A stretch of DNA of 64,000 bases from Lachnospiraceae bacterium (GCA_013316825.1 WSLY01000004.1:1-64000); one strand, 5' to 3'. Positions 32,680 to 41,389 are shown, counted from the stretch's first letter. Program-made: numbers and translations. Notes: generated from the sequence alone by a model not told the origin.

Positions 32680-33177
32680 ATGGAAAAAATGAAAATGGCG
32701 GTAATTGCGGCGCTGTCGGCGCTCATGGCATGGATGGGGGTGCTGGCCGTGCCGGTACTCCTGCTGGTAGGCTGCAACCTGATTGACTACGTGACGGGGC
32801 GTCTGGCCGCAAAGTACCGGACACAGGAAATCACAAGCTACAAGGGACTTAAAGGAATCATCAAAAAAGTGTGCATGTGGCTGCTCATCGTGGTGGGCGC
32901 GGTGGTGGACGTCCTGATAAACTACGCGCTGGAAAACATCGGGGCGGGCTTTGAACTGCCCTTTATCGTGGCTGTCGTGGTGGCGGTATGGCTGCTGGTG
33001 AATGAGATTATCAGCATACTGGAAAACGTGATGGACATCGGCGTAACCATACCGCCCTTCCTCCTGCCGCTGGTAAAGAACATCAAAAGGCAGATAGAGG
33101 ACACGGCGGCGCCCGCGGCGGAAGGGCAGGAAGCAGAAACAGGGGAAAACGGAATGCAGGAGGATACAGATGATTAA
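32680..33177 (+). CDS. Phage holin (holin_4/TcdE-like)
   Basis: 165 residues from ATG 32680. Hydrophobic segments at ~8-30, ~62-80 and ~92-115, with the family block GCNLIDYVTGRLAAKYR and KGLKGIIKKVCMWLLIVV. Permeabilises the membrane for endolysin release. The Glu/Ala-rich tail overlaps the endolysin start by 8 bp. Confidence 0.88.
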   Translation: MEKMKMAVIAALSALMAWMGVLAVPVLLLVGCNLIDYVTGRLAAKYRTQEITSYKGLKGIIKKVCMWLLIVVGAVVDVLINYALENIGAGFELPFIVAVVVAVWLLVNEIISILENVMDIGVTIPPFLLPLVKNIKRQIEDTAAPAAEGQEAETGENGMQEDTDD

Positions 33178-34048
33178 ACCGGCAGACTATAAGCAGACAG
33201 ACGGAAAATGGGGGAATCTCAAGTATGCCGTCCAGGGCGAGGCAAGCACCATAAAGAGCGCAGGCTGCGGCCCCACGGCGATGGCAGACGTGCTGTCCGC
33301 CATCGAAAGCACGTACACAGACCCTGTTACCTGCGCGGCGTGGGCGCTGCAGCACGGGTACAAGGCAAAGGGCGGCGGCAGCTATTACACCTATCCGGCA
33401 GCGCAGGGGGCGGAGTACGGCGTCACGGTGCGCCGCCTTAATGTGGCAAACATATACGGCAGTGCAGGCTCCGGCGTCCATGCGGAGGCACTTGCGGCAC
33501 TGCAGGCCGGAAACTGGCTTATCGCCTGCATGGGAAAAGGGCTGTGGACAAGCGCGGGACATTACATCGTGGCATACGGGTATAAAGGCGGCATGGTGTA
33601 CATCAATGACCCCGCCAGCAGCAGCGCGGCAAGGGCATGCAGTAAATGGGAGCTGTTTAGGGCGCAGGTAAAATATTACTGGGTCGTGGAAGTGCCGGAA
33701 AACATAAAGGCGGGCTATATAAATACGAGCGGTGATTACCGCCTGCAGGACTTTGTGCGGGAAGTGCAGATGTGCACAGGAGCGAAAATTGATGGAAAGG
33801 CAGGAACGGAAACCCTGTCAAAAAGCGTAACGGTGAGCCGCGGAAAGAACAGCCGCCATCACGTTGTACTGCCTCTGCAGAAAAGGCTCCGGTATCATGG
33901 ATTTTATGAGGGCGGGCTGGACGGTATAGCAGGCCCCCAGTTTGAATCTGCCGTGAACCGGTACCAGACGCAGGTGCTGGGGTATGGAAAGGCGGACGGG
34001 GAGGTAACGGCCGGAAGGACGATGTGGCGGTCCCTGTTAGGATTATAA
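33170..34048 (+). CDS. Endolysin: C39-type peptidase plus peptidoglycan-binding domain
   Basis: 292 residues. N-terminal papain-like domain: Cys33 in SAGCGPTAMADVLS, His in SAGHYIVAYGY and Asp in YINDPASS. The C-terminal domain (~180-292; QDFVREVQMCTGAKIDGKAGTETL, YHGFYEGGLDGIAGPQFESAVNRYQ) has two peptidoglycan-binding_1-like repeats. Cleaves cell-wall peptides at lysis. Last gene of the late operon. Confidence 0.88.
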   Translation: MIKPADYKQTDGKWGNLKYAVQGEASTIKSAGCGPTAMADVLSAIESTYTDPVTCAAWALQHGYKAKGGGSYYTYPAAQGAEYGVTVRRLNVANIYGSAGSGVHAEALAALQAGNWLIACMGKGLWTSAGHYIVAYGYKGGMVYINDPASSSAARACSKWELFRAQVKYYWVVEVPENIKAGYINTSGDYRLQDFVREVQMCTGAKIDGKAGTETLSKSVTVSRGKNSRHHVVLPLQKRLRYHGFYEGGLDGIAGPQFESAVNRYQTQVLGYGKADGEVTAGRTMWRSLLGL

Positions 34049-34160
34049 CTGCCACAGCATTTCTGGGAAATTATTCCAGAACTGTAGTAAAAACGACTTA
34101 TCTGTAGAATACATGTTAAAATCCGGCTGTAAGCAATATTTAGGCAAAGGAGGACATGCA

Positions 34161-34376
34161 ATGGACAACAGAAAGTACCTGCGCAGACTGAAAGAGCTGC
34201 GCGAAGACCATGACTACGGACAGAAACAGGTGGCGGCGGTTCTGCAGATTGACCAGAGGGTATACTCAAGGTATGAGACAGGGAGGAATGTGCTGCCCGT
34301 GGCAATGGTTTACGGGCTGTGTGAGCTTTACGGGGTATCGTCGGATTACCTGTTGGGGATAAGTGACAGAAAGTAA
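34161..34376 (+). CDS. XRE-family regulator at the right prophage end
   Basis: 71 residues from ATG 34161 (AAAGGAGG upstream). Single XRE helix-turn-helix: QKQVAAVLQIDQRVYSRYETG, then YGVSSDYLLGIS. It is followed by its own terminator, 195 bp before attR. Being outside the late operon it could be expressed in the lysogen. Confidence 0.82.
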   Translation: MDNRKYLRRLKELREDHDYGQKQVAAVLQIDQRVYSRYETGRNVLPVAMVYGLCELYGVSSDYLLGISDRK

Positions 34377-34386
34377 AAATATTAAA

Positions 34387-34429
34387 GAGACAGCGCTTTG
34401 CCAAAATGGATAATGCACTGTCTTTTTTT
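34387..34429 (+). terminator. Terminator after the XRE gene
   Basis: AGACAG-C-GC...GC-A-CTGTCT stem followed by T7. Confidence 0.75.
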
Positions 34430-34504
34430 ATGCAAAAAAGTGGTAGTTTATGGAGGAGTATTTTAAAATTGCGCTATATCGAAAGATGTGTTATCATACC
34501 CTAA

Positions 34505-34522
34505 GTAGTCAAATGGTAGTCA
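34505..34522. repeat. Right arm-type repeat pair (2x GTAGTCA)
   Basis: GTAGTCA at 34505 and 34516, 11 bp apart. The context TAAGTAGTCAAATGGTAGTCA closely matches the left pair GAAGTAGTCATATGGTAGTCA. The rest of 34430-34571 holds nothing else recognisable. Confidence 0.68.
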
Positions 34523-34571
34523 AAAATTTAAGAGATTCCTATAAAATTACTGGTCTTGGCATGAACGAAAA

Positions 34572-34617
34572 TGACTTTTAATCAGGTTGTCGGGGGTTCG
34601 AATCCCCCGTGCTTCAT
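34572..34617. repeat. Prophage attR core (46 bp)
   Basis: Exact copy of the tRNA-Lys 3' 46 bp at 4412-4457; the upstream half of the tRNA is missing, so this is not a gene. Confidence 0.92.
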
Positions 34618-34654
34618 TAAGATGCCGGTACTGAGGCGTGATCGTATATTTGGG

Positions 34655-34674
34655 AGACCGAAAGGTCTTTTTTT
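34655..34674 (+). terminator. Terminator downstream of attR
   Basis: AGACC-GAAA-GGTCT followed by T6; probably the original downstream terminator of the tRNA operon. 34675-34788 holds AT-rich leader sequence without a clear consensus promoter. Confidence 0.75.
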
Positions 34675-34788
34675 GTTTCTAAAAATAGAGAATACTAGTA
34701 CCTTTTTCATTATAATACTATTTTTTTGAGAAGATTAATGATATAATAAATGATAAATTGGCTCGTCAGGATATAATAGGATTTGAAG

Positions 34789-36663
34789 ATGGAAGAAGAA
34801 ATGACAAGGCTTACCAAAGACGAAGTTGAAAAAGATATAAAGACTGCGGAAGAAGTAGAAAGACTAGAAGGGGAAACACAAAAAGCAGAGAGGGAAGAAT
34901 TAAAATATCAGGAATCTGAGAAAGCAAAACAAGAAGCAGAGCTAAAAGCGCCGGAACCAGAAAAAGTAGAATTAGAAAATGAGGAAGCAAAAGAGCTAGA
35001 ACTAGAAAAAACAGAAGCGGAAAAAGAAGCCTCCCAAGCGTCTGAACTAGAAAAAGTAGAAACAGAAGAGGAAGCACGGAAAGAGTCAGAACTAGAAAAA
35101 ACAGAAGCGGAAAAAGAAACTTCTCAAGTGTCTGAATTAGAAAAAGTAGAAACAGAAGAGGAAGCCTCAAAAGAGTCGAAACCTAAGAAAGCAAAAATAA
35201 AACCAGAAAAGAAAGAAACAGCCAGCAATACAGGATCGGATGAAGAAGGTGTTATTAAAAAATCCCATAGAAAGGCGAGAATAGCTGCCAGTGCCTTTGC
35301 TATAATTGTTTTAATCGCACTGGGGTATATATATGGCAGGGGTGTTTATTATTATAAAAGAAATTTTTTCCCACAATACAAAGTTAATAGTATAAGCTGC
35401 GGCAATTTAACATTGCAAGAGGCGACAGATAAAATACAACAGTGGTATAGAGACAATTATAGTCTGAGACTGGTTGATAGAAATGGCGAAGAGATGGCAG
35501 TAGTTTTGCCGGCAGACATACAAATGGTATTTCCCATAGAGAAAGAAATGTCGCAAATTTTGGAAGAGCAAAATGCGTATAAGTGGTTTCTTTATATTTT
35601 TTCGAAGGAGGACTTTAGCAGAGAGATTGTTTTGGTGCCGGAATATGATATAGAGGCGTTAGAAAGCCTGCTGGTGCAAAAAGGATTGTTTGATGTATCC
35701 TGCAGAGAAGAGCCGCAGGATGCATATATTGGGGAATATCAAGAAGAATTGAAGCAATTTGAGATTGTTCCCGATAAGGAAGGCACAATATTAGAGCAGG
35801 AAAGAACGGTGACGTGCGCGGCACAAGCCCTGACAGAGTTACAGGATTCCTTGAATCTGTACGAGACGGGCTGTTTTAAGGTAGCGGAAATCACTGCAGA
35901 CAACAAACAGCTCAAAGAGCGGCTTGAGAATTTGAATAAAGTGGTGGGCGCCTGTATTATTTATGATTGGAACGGCACACAGGAAGTGGTAGACGGGGAA
36001 CTGATTCATCAGTGGCTTGTGTTTGATGGGGAAGATATTACACTTGATGAAGAAGAGATTGCGGCATATGTTGCGCAGAAAGCAAAGGAGTATGATACGT
36101 ATGGAAAGAAAAGGAAATTTGTCACAACTTCTGGTTTGACGCTAACGCTTCCCAGTGGCGCATATGGATGGAAAACAGACAAAAATGCGGAAACGGAAGC
36201 CTTGATAAAATTAATTCTGGAAGGAGCTGTTACAGAAAGAGAGCCTATATATATTTGTCGGGGTTGGGCAAAGGGCGCTGATGATATTGGTGATTCTTAT
36301 GTGGAGATTAATTTGACGGATCAGCATTTATACTTGTATGTAGATGGGGAATTGATTTTGGAGACAGATTTTGTATCAGGGAATGTTGCCAATGGCAATT
36401 CTACGCCTGCCGGTGTGTTTGGATTGACTTACAAGACTAGGAATGCGGTGCTTCGGGGACCTGACTATGAGACGCCGGTTAATTACTGGATGCCCTTTAA
36501 CGGGAATATAGGTATGCATGATGCGACGTGGAGAAGAAGTTTTGGGGGTGATATTTATCTTACCAATGGTTCCCATGGCTGCATCAATCTTCCATTGAAA
36601 ATGGCGAAGAGCATATATGGCTATATTTCGGCAGGTTTTCCCGTGATTTGTTACTATTATTGA
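34789..36663 (+). CDS. L,D-transpeptidase (YkuD) with acidic repeat N-terminus
   Basis: About 624 residues from ATG 34789 (track TTG 34783; ATG 34801 possible). The cytoplasmic N-terminus (~1-160) is a Glu/Lys/Ala-rich coiled coil including two 30-residue repeats. A TM helix lies at ~167-187 (IAASAFAIIVLIALGYIYG). The extracellular part (~190-490) resembles the peptidoglycan-binding/PGD-like domains of clostridial L,D-transpeptidases. The YkuD domain (~500-624) ends with HD and SHGCINLP; nucleophile Cys ~598. It makes 3-3 peptidoglycan cross-links or anchors proteins. Monocistronic. Confidence 0.88.
   Translation: MEEEMTRLTKDEVEKDIKTAEEVERLEGETQKAEREELKYQESEKAKQEAELKAPEPEKVELENEEAKELELEKTEAEKEASQASELEKVETEEEARKESELEKTEAEKETSQVSELEKVETEEEASKESKPKKAKIKPEKKETASNTGSDEEGVIKKSHRKARIAASAFAIIVLIALGYIYGRGVYYYKRNFFPQYKVNSISCGNLTLQEATDKIQQWYRDNYSLRLVDRNGEEMAVVLPADIQMVFPIEKEMSQILEEQNAYKWFLYIFSKEDFSREIVLVPEYDIEALESLLVQKGLFDVSCREEPQDAYIGEYQEELKQFEIVPDKEGTILEQERTVTCAAQALTELQDSLNLYETGCFKVAEITADNKQLKERLENLNKVVGACIIYDWNGTQEVVDGELIHQWLVFDGEDITLDEEEIAAYVAQKAKEYDTYGKKRKFVTTSGLTLTLPSGAYGWKTDKNAETEALIKLILEGAVTEREPIYICRGWAKGADDIGDSYVEINLTDQHLYLYVDGELILETDFVSGNVANGNSTPAGVFGLTYKTRNAVLRGPDYETPVNYWMPFNGNIGMHDATWRRSFGGDIYLTNGSHGCINLPLKMAKSIYGYISAGFPVICYYY
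34999..35178 (+). repeat. 90-bp tandem repeat inside the L,D-transpeptidase gene
   Basis: Two 90-bp copies (34999-35088, 35089-35178) encoding ELEKTEAEKE...ELEKVETEEEA. The first 30 bp are identical in both copies. Confidence 0.8.
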
Positions 36664-36825
36664 CGGCAAAGTACAAGACTGTGAGGAGATTTCGTGTGAA
36701 AGATATGCTTGATAGTTTTGTTTTTCGCATGTAAATTTGTGCCGCAGCAGCACAGGAATGGCAGAGGAAAATTTCATATTTGACTCGCATCTGTAGACAA
36801 AACGCTCCGGCAGGGAGGAATTTTT

Positions 36826-37380
36826 ATGAAAGGTGAAAAATTTCGAAATTATAAACAAGCGGAAAAGTGGATAAAAAAATACAGGACACAGCACAGACTG
36901 CATCGGCAGATAAAGCGCAATGCGGCGGATATTTTAAATTCTCCTAATTTTAACAGGACTAAGACATTTATCCAGCATGGAAATATGACTGTAAACAGTC
37001 ATTGCATGGATGTGGCAAAATACAGTCTTGCCATTAGCGAAAAGCTGGAAAAGCTGGGACTTAGGTGTAAAAAAGATGAATTGGTGAGAGGCGCGCTTCT
37101 GCACGACTATTTTTTATATGACTGGCATAATTCCGGTAAACAGGGCAGACTGCATGGCTTTTACCATCCGGGCATTGCGCTTCACAACGCGATGAAAGAG
37201 TATAAGCTCACGACAAGGGAAAGGGATATTATTAAGAAACATATGTGGCCCTTGACAGTAGTGCCTCCTATGTGCAGGGAAGCGTGGATTGTGACAATAG
37301 CGGACAAATGGTGCTCCCTGTTGGAAACCTTTCACGTACACAAGGGACACGGGGCAAGGCGGACAGGAGCGGAAGTCTGA
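36826..37380 (+). CDS. HD-domain phosphohydrolase
   Basis: 184 residues, site GGGAGG. Contains HGNMTVNSHCMDVAKYS, the HD pair in RGALLHDYFLYDWH, a GFYHPGIALHNA His and a late TIADKWCS Asp, the metal ligands of an HD hydrolase. Substrate unknown. The next gene starts 2 bp after its stop, so they are cotranscribed. Confidence 0.82.
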   Translation: MKGEKFRNYKQAEKWIKKYRTQHRLHRQIKRNAADILNSPNFNRTKTFIQHGNMTVNSHCMDVAKYSLAISEKLEKLGLRCKKDELVRGALLHDYFLYDWHNSGKQGRLHGFYHPGIALHNAMKEYKLTTRERDIIKKHMWPLTVVPPMCREAWIVTIADKWCSLLETFHVHKGHGARRTGAEV

Positions 37381-37382
37381 GT

Positions 37383-38852
37383 ATGGGTAAATTACAAAGG
37401 CGTCTGGAAGAGTATGCCAATTCTGACTATTATCCATACCATATGCCCGGACATAAGAGACGGCTGTTTGGAAAAACATTGGCGCCGATAGCGGCATGGG
37501 ATATTACGGAGATAGATGATTTTGACAATCTGCATGATGCCAAAGGGGTTCTGCAGGAGGTGCAACTGCGGGCGGCAGAGGTATATGGCGCCGAAGAAAG
37601 CTTTTTTCTGATAAATGGAAGCACATCCGGTATTTTAAGCGCTTTATCGGCGGCGCTTCCTAAGGGTGGAAAACTGTTGATGGTGCGGGGCTGTCACAAA
37701 TCTGCGTATCATGCGGCGTACCTAAGAGGTCTGGAAATAAAGTATCTATTTACGGGGATACATCCGGAGTTTGGCTGTATTTTGGCTGCGACTGCGGCAC
37801 AAGTAAAACAGGCGCTTGCTGAAAATCAGGATATACAGGCAGTGTTAATTGTTTCGCCAACATATGAAGGATTGGTGGCAGAGACGGCAGAAATTGCAGA
37901 AGCAGCACATAGGCGGGGCATTCCTTTGATTGTGGATGAAGCGCATGGCGCCCATTTGGGTTTTCATACGGGTTGGCAGCAGAATGCTTCCCGTCAGGGA
38001 GCGGACTTGGTGGTGCAAAGTCTTCATAAAACGCTGCCTTCCATGACGCAGACAGCTATTTTACATGTAAACGGCAGCTTAATAGAGCGCAGGAAGCTAA
38101 GAAGATTTTTGGAAATCTATCAGTCAAGCAGCCCATCCTATATTTTTATGGCGGCGATGGAAGAAGCCATTGAGATAGCATCGGGGGCGGAATCTCTTTT
38201 TAGTACTTTTCAAAAAAACTGGAAGGAAATGATGGAAAAGCTGGGTGATTGTAAAGCGCTTCATTTTCTCAGGGAAAATAATATGGACGTCGGAAAGCTG
38301 GTAATAGCAGACCGTACCGGCAGTCTGTCAGGAATGCAGTTATATGACAAATTGCGGAATCAGTATCATTTGCAGTTGGAAATGGCAGCGGGGCGGTATG
38401 CGCTGGCAATGTTTACGATAGGCGACACAAAAGAAGGCTATGAGCGTCTGACAGAGGCGCTTTTAGAGATAGACAGGGACTGCGGTTTTGGCGGGGGCGG
38501 GCAGTACGCGGAGCGGCAGAACCGCAGGGAACAACAAAACTGTGGGGAACAGCAGAATTGTGAGGAGCGACAGAACCGCAGGAGGCAGGAAGAATGGATT
38601 TGTCCCAGACAATGTTATCCGCTCTATGAAGCATGGGACAGGAAGACGGAGAGAGTCCTGTTAGCAGAAGCGGCGGGCAGGACGGCAGGCGGCTTTATCG
38701 TGCCGTATCCGCCGGATATTCCGATTGTAGTACCGGGAGAAATGCTGACAGAAGAAATTTGCTATTATTTGCAGAGATGCATCAAAAACGGATTGACCGT
38801 ACAGGGGATAGAAGAGCAGAATCATCAGCTTTATGTAGAAATAATAAAATAA
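37383..38852 (+). CDS. Orn/Lys/Arg decarboxylase-like PLP enzyme (YaaO type)
   Basis: 489 residues from ATG 37383 (MGKLQRRLEEYANSD); the track start lies within the HD gene. PLP fold type I: YPYHMPGHKRR, the NGSTSGILSALSA cofactor loop, VDEAHGAHLGFH (Asp binding the pyridine N) and the Schiff-base Lys in QSLHKTLPSMTQ. Near residues 368-402 there is an unusual Gln/Arg/Asn/Cys-rich repeat insertion. It heads a cluster like B. subtilis yaaO-tmk-yaaR-holB, so the annotation as an amino-acid decarboxylase is by family; the true substrate is unknown. Confidence 0.85.
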   Translation: MGKLQRRLEEYANSDYYPYHMPGHKRRLFGKTLAPIAAWDITEIDDFDNLHDAKGVLQEVQLRAAEVYGAEESFFLINGSTSGILSALSAALPKGGKLLMVRGCHKSAYHAAYLRGLEIKYLFTGIHPEFGCILAATAAQVKQALAENQDIQAVLIVSPTYEGLVAETAEIAEAAHRRGIPLIVDEAHGAHLGFHTGWQQNASRQGADLVVQSLHKTLPSMTQTAILHVNGSLIERRKLRRFLEIYQSSSPSYIFMAAMEEAIEIASGAESLFSTFQKNWKEMMEKLGDCKALHFLRENNMDVGKLVIADRTGSLSGMQLYDKLRNQYHLQLEMAAGRYALAMFTIGDTKEGYERLTEALLEIDRDCGFGGGGQYAERQNRREQQNCGEQQNCEERQNRRRQEEWICPRQCYPLYEAWDRKTERVLLAEAAGRTAGGFIVPYPPDIPIVVPGEMLTEEICYYLQRCIKNGLTVQGIEEQNHQLYVEIIK

Positions 38853-38865
38853 TGTGGAGGCAAAC

Positions 38866-40287
38866 ATGAGAAAGACAAAGATTATCTGTACAATAGGACC
38901 GGCATGTGACAGCGAGGAAAAGCTGAAAGAGTTAATGCTTGCCGGCATGAATGTGGCGCGTTTTAATTTTTCCCATGGAACGCACAAGGAACAGTTGGAA
39001 AAGTATAACAGGGTTTTAAAGGCAAGGAAAGAGCTCAATCTGCCGGTAGCCACGCTGTTAGACACCAAGGGACCCGAAATCAGGCTGCGTGACTTTGAGG
39101 GTGGAAAAGCGGCACTGGAAGCAGGAGAGCTTTTCACATTGACGACAGAGGAAGTGATGGGAACGGCGCAAAAAGCATCCATTACTTATAAAAATTTAAA
39201 AAATGACATTTCTGTCGGCACTACGATTTTAATTGACGACGGGCTGATTGAAATGGTGGCAGAGGAAATTACGGGAAATGATATTGTATGCCGAGTGATA
39301 AACGGTGGTTTTGTGTCTAATCATAAGGGCGTCAATGTGCCGGGAGCAGTACTGTCCATGCCTTATATCAGTCCCGTGGACATGGAAGATATTGTATTTG
39401 GCATTGAGCATGGTTTTGATTTTCTGGCTGCTTCATTTGCGCGCACAAAAGAAGATATATTAGAAGTAAGAAAGATTTTAAATGATTATGGAAGCCGTAT
39501 GAAAATCATTGCAAAGATAGAAAATATGCAGGGCATTCATAATTTGGAAGAGATTATTGAGGTTTCTGACGGCATCATGGTAGCGCGCGGCGATATGGGC
39601 GTGGAGGTTGCCATGGAGGAAGTTCCCATTTTGCAGAAGAAAATGATTAAGATGGCGGTGGAAAAGGGAAAACATGTCATTACGGCAACACAGATGTTGG
39701 AGTCTATGATAAAGAATCCACGGCCGACGAGAGCGGAGGCGACAGATATTGCCAATGCCATTTATGACGGCACGACGGCGATTATGCTTTCCGGAGAGAG
39801 CGCGGCAGGTCTGTATCCGGTGGAAGCGGTAAGGACAATGGCGAAGATAGCGGAGCGTGCGGAACAGGATATCGATTATCGTTCACGGCTGCAGGATAAT
39901 CAGTGTATGGATACAAAAACACCGGATATTACAACGGCTATTTCTTATGCAACCTGCAATGTGGCGATGAATTTGAATGCGGCGGCGATTATAACGGTGA
40001 CAATGTCAGGTTTTACCGCTAATATGATTGCCCGTTACAAACCAGGCTGTCAGGTGATTGGCTGCACGGTGGACGAAAAGGTGTGCCGACAGCTTTACCT
40101 GCTCTGGGGTGTCAATCCGGTTATGATAAAAAAGGAAGAGACAACGGACGAGCTTTTTGAAGAGGCAGTATTTAAGAGTAAACAGGCGGGACTGATTAAG
40201 GCAGGGGATACGGTTGTGATTACGGCGGGCGTTCCTTTGGGAATTGCAGGCAATACCGATATGATTCATGTAGTCGAGGTAGCATAG
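38866..40287 (+). CDS. pyk: Pyruvate kinase
   Basis: 473 residues from ATG 38866 (MRKTKIICTIGPACDS) with GGAGG upstream. Glycolytic PEP + ADP to pyruvate + ATP. Motifs: ARFNFSHG, LDTKGPEIR, the active-site KIENMQG (IAKIENMQ), MVARGDMGVE and TATQMLESM. No C-terminal PEP-utiliser extension such as in Bacillus enzymes. It separates the decarboxylase-like gene from the kinase gene. Confidence 0.96.
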   Translation: MRKTKIICTIGPACDSEEKLKELMLAGMNVARFNFSHGTHKEQLEKYNRVLKARKELNLPVATLLDTKGPEIRLRDFEGGKAALEAGELFTLTTEEVMGTAQKASITYKNLKNDISVGTTILIDDGLIEMVAEEITGNDIVCRVINGGFVSNHKGVNVPGAVLSMPYISPVDMEDIVFGIEHGFDFLAASFARTKEDILEVRKILNDYGSRMKIIAKIENMQGIHNLEEIIEVSDGIMVARGDMGVEVAMEEVPILQKKMIKMAVEKGKHVITATQMLESMIKNPRPTRAEATDIANAIYDGTTAIMLSGESAAGLYPVEAVRTMAKIAERAEQDIDYRSRLQDNQCMDTKTPDITTAISYATCNVAMNLNAAAIITVTMSGFTANMIARYKPGCQVIGCTVDEKVCRQLYLLWGVNPVMIKKEETTDELFEEAVFKSKQAGLIKAGDTVVITAGVPLGIAGNTDMIHVVEVA

Positions 40288-40291
40288 TACA

Positions 40292-40879
40292 ATGGGGAAG
40301 ATAGTGTACCTGATGGGGAAGAGCTCCACAGGAAAAGATACCATTTACAAAAGACTTCTTGCAGAAAACTGCTTTGAACTGGTGAGAATGATTCCCTATA
40401 CAACAAGGCCCATACGGATACGGGAAAGAAATGGCGAAGAATATTTCTTTACCGATGAAGAAGGTTTTGGAGCTTTGGAAGAGAGCGGAAAAGTTATTGA
40501 GCATCGGGAATACCGGACCTGCCATGGGTTGTGGCGCTATTTTACGGTGGATGACGGGCGTATAGATTTAACGGAGAAGAGCTATATCTGCATCGGGACG
40601 CTGGAATCCTATGAAAGCATTCGGGCATATTTTGGAGAAGAAAAGCTGGTGCCGGTGTTAATCGAGCTGGACGACGGGATCCGGCTGCAGCGCGCCCTTG
40701 ACAGGGAGAAAAAGCAGCGGATGCCCAAATATGAGGAGATGTGCCGGCGTTTTCTGGCGGACAGCGAGGATTTTGCGGAGGATAAAATAAAACGGGCGGG
40801 TATTGAAAGACGCTTTCAAAATAAGAATCTGGAGCAATGCCTTGCGGAAATTAAAAAATATATTTCTGAAATGCTGTGA
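40292..40879 (+). CDS. Guanylate kinase-like protein
   Basis: 195 residues. P-loop GKSSTGKDTI (~9-18), the guanylate-binding region IPYTTRPIRIRERNGEEYFF and EHREYRTCHGLWRY. Differs from housekeeping Gmk (the P-loop usually ends GKGT/GKST, and MVSATTR...E is altered). It occupies the tmk position of the yaa cluster, only 4 bp after pyk. Probably a nucleotide kinase or a regulatory paralogue. Confidence 0.78.
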   Translation: MGKIVYLMGKSSTGKDTIYKRLLAENCFELVRMIPYTTRPIRIRERNGEEYFFTDEEGFGALEESGKVIEHREYRTCHGLWRYFTVDDGRIDLTEKSYICIGTLESYESIRAYFGEEKLVPVLIELDDGIRLQRALDREKKQRMPKYEEMCRRFLADSEDFAEDKIKRAGIERRFQNKNLEQCLAEIKKYISEML

Positions 40880-40911
40880 TATGCCGATAAATAATAAAAG
40901 GAGGTAAGCGT

Positions 40912-41352
40912 ATGGAAATTAAAGTTGGGCAAGTGCCGCAGCCGCAGCCGCTGCAGCAGGCGCCGGAAACAAAACCGACAGACGGCAGCTTCAAATTTAC
41001 GCTTGCCAGTCATGTGGAGGAAGCGGAGCTGCAGGCGCGGCTGCAGGGACTTATGGAAGAGATTACGGCGCAGGGAGAACGGCTTTATAAACGTCGGGAT
41101 GTGCGGGATATGAAACGATATCGCGGACTGATAAAGGAATTTTTAAACGAGGTAGTCAGCCGTTCCCATTCTTTTTCCCGGGAAAATTTTCTGGATAAGA
41201 GGGGGCGCCACAGAGTATATGGCATTATCCGCCTGATAGATGAAAATTTGGATGAGCTGGCACAGGAGCTGGTGAAGGATGAAAATGACAATATTGACAT
41301 TTTAGGTAAAATCGGAGAAATCAAAGGATTGCTGCTGGACATATTTACGTAA
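40912..41352 (+). CDS. yaaR: YaaR family protein (DUF327)
   Basis: 146 residues, AAGGAGG site. Predominantly helical: LQGLMEEITAQGERLYKRRDVRDMKRYRGLIKEF is summarised by its blocks QGERLYKRRDVRDMKRYR and NEVVSRSHSF. Conserved between the kinase and holB genes of Firmicutes; function unknown. The N-terminal ~25 residues are Gln/Pro-rich. Confidence 0.82.
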   Translation: MEIKVGQVPQPQPLQQAPETKPTDGSFKFTLASHVEEAELQARLQGLMEEITAQGERLYKRRDVRDMKRYRGLIKEFLNEVVSRSHSFSRENFLDKRGRHRVYGIIRLIDENLDELAQELVKDENDNIDILGKIGEIKGLLLDIFT

Positions 41353-41389
41353 GCATTTTATAATGCTTTTGAGATAAAAGGAGAAGCGG

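Larger units (their letters stand above)
4412..34617. mobile_element. HK97-type tailed prophage integrated in tRNA-Lys
   Basis: About 30.2 kb between the 46-bp att repeats. Modules run in the usual order: integrase, channel and repressor on the minus strand; then cro, early genes, replication, methyltransferase, late regulator, HNH, small and large terminase, portal, protease, capsid, connectors, tail, holin and endolysin on the plus strand. The tape measure is short (608 aa), implying a modest flexible tail (siphovirus-like, inferred). No frameshift was seen in any structural gene apart from the expected tail-chaperone frameshift, so the prophage may be inducible. The one warning sign is an integrase with an altered HxxR motif. 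Confidence 0.92.

Noticed and set aside
34572-34617. Second tRNA-Lys gene
   Set aside because: Only the 3' 46 nt are present; it is attR.
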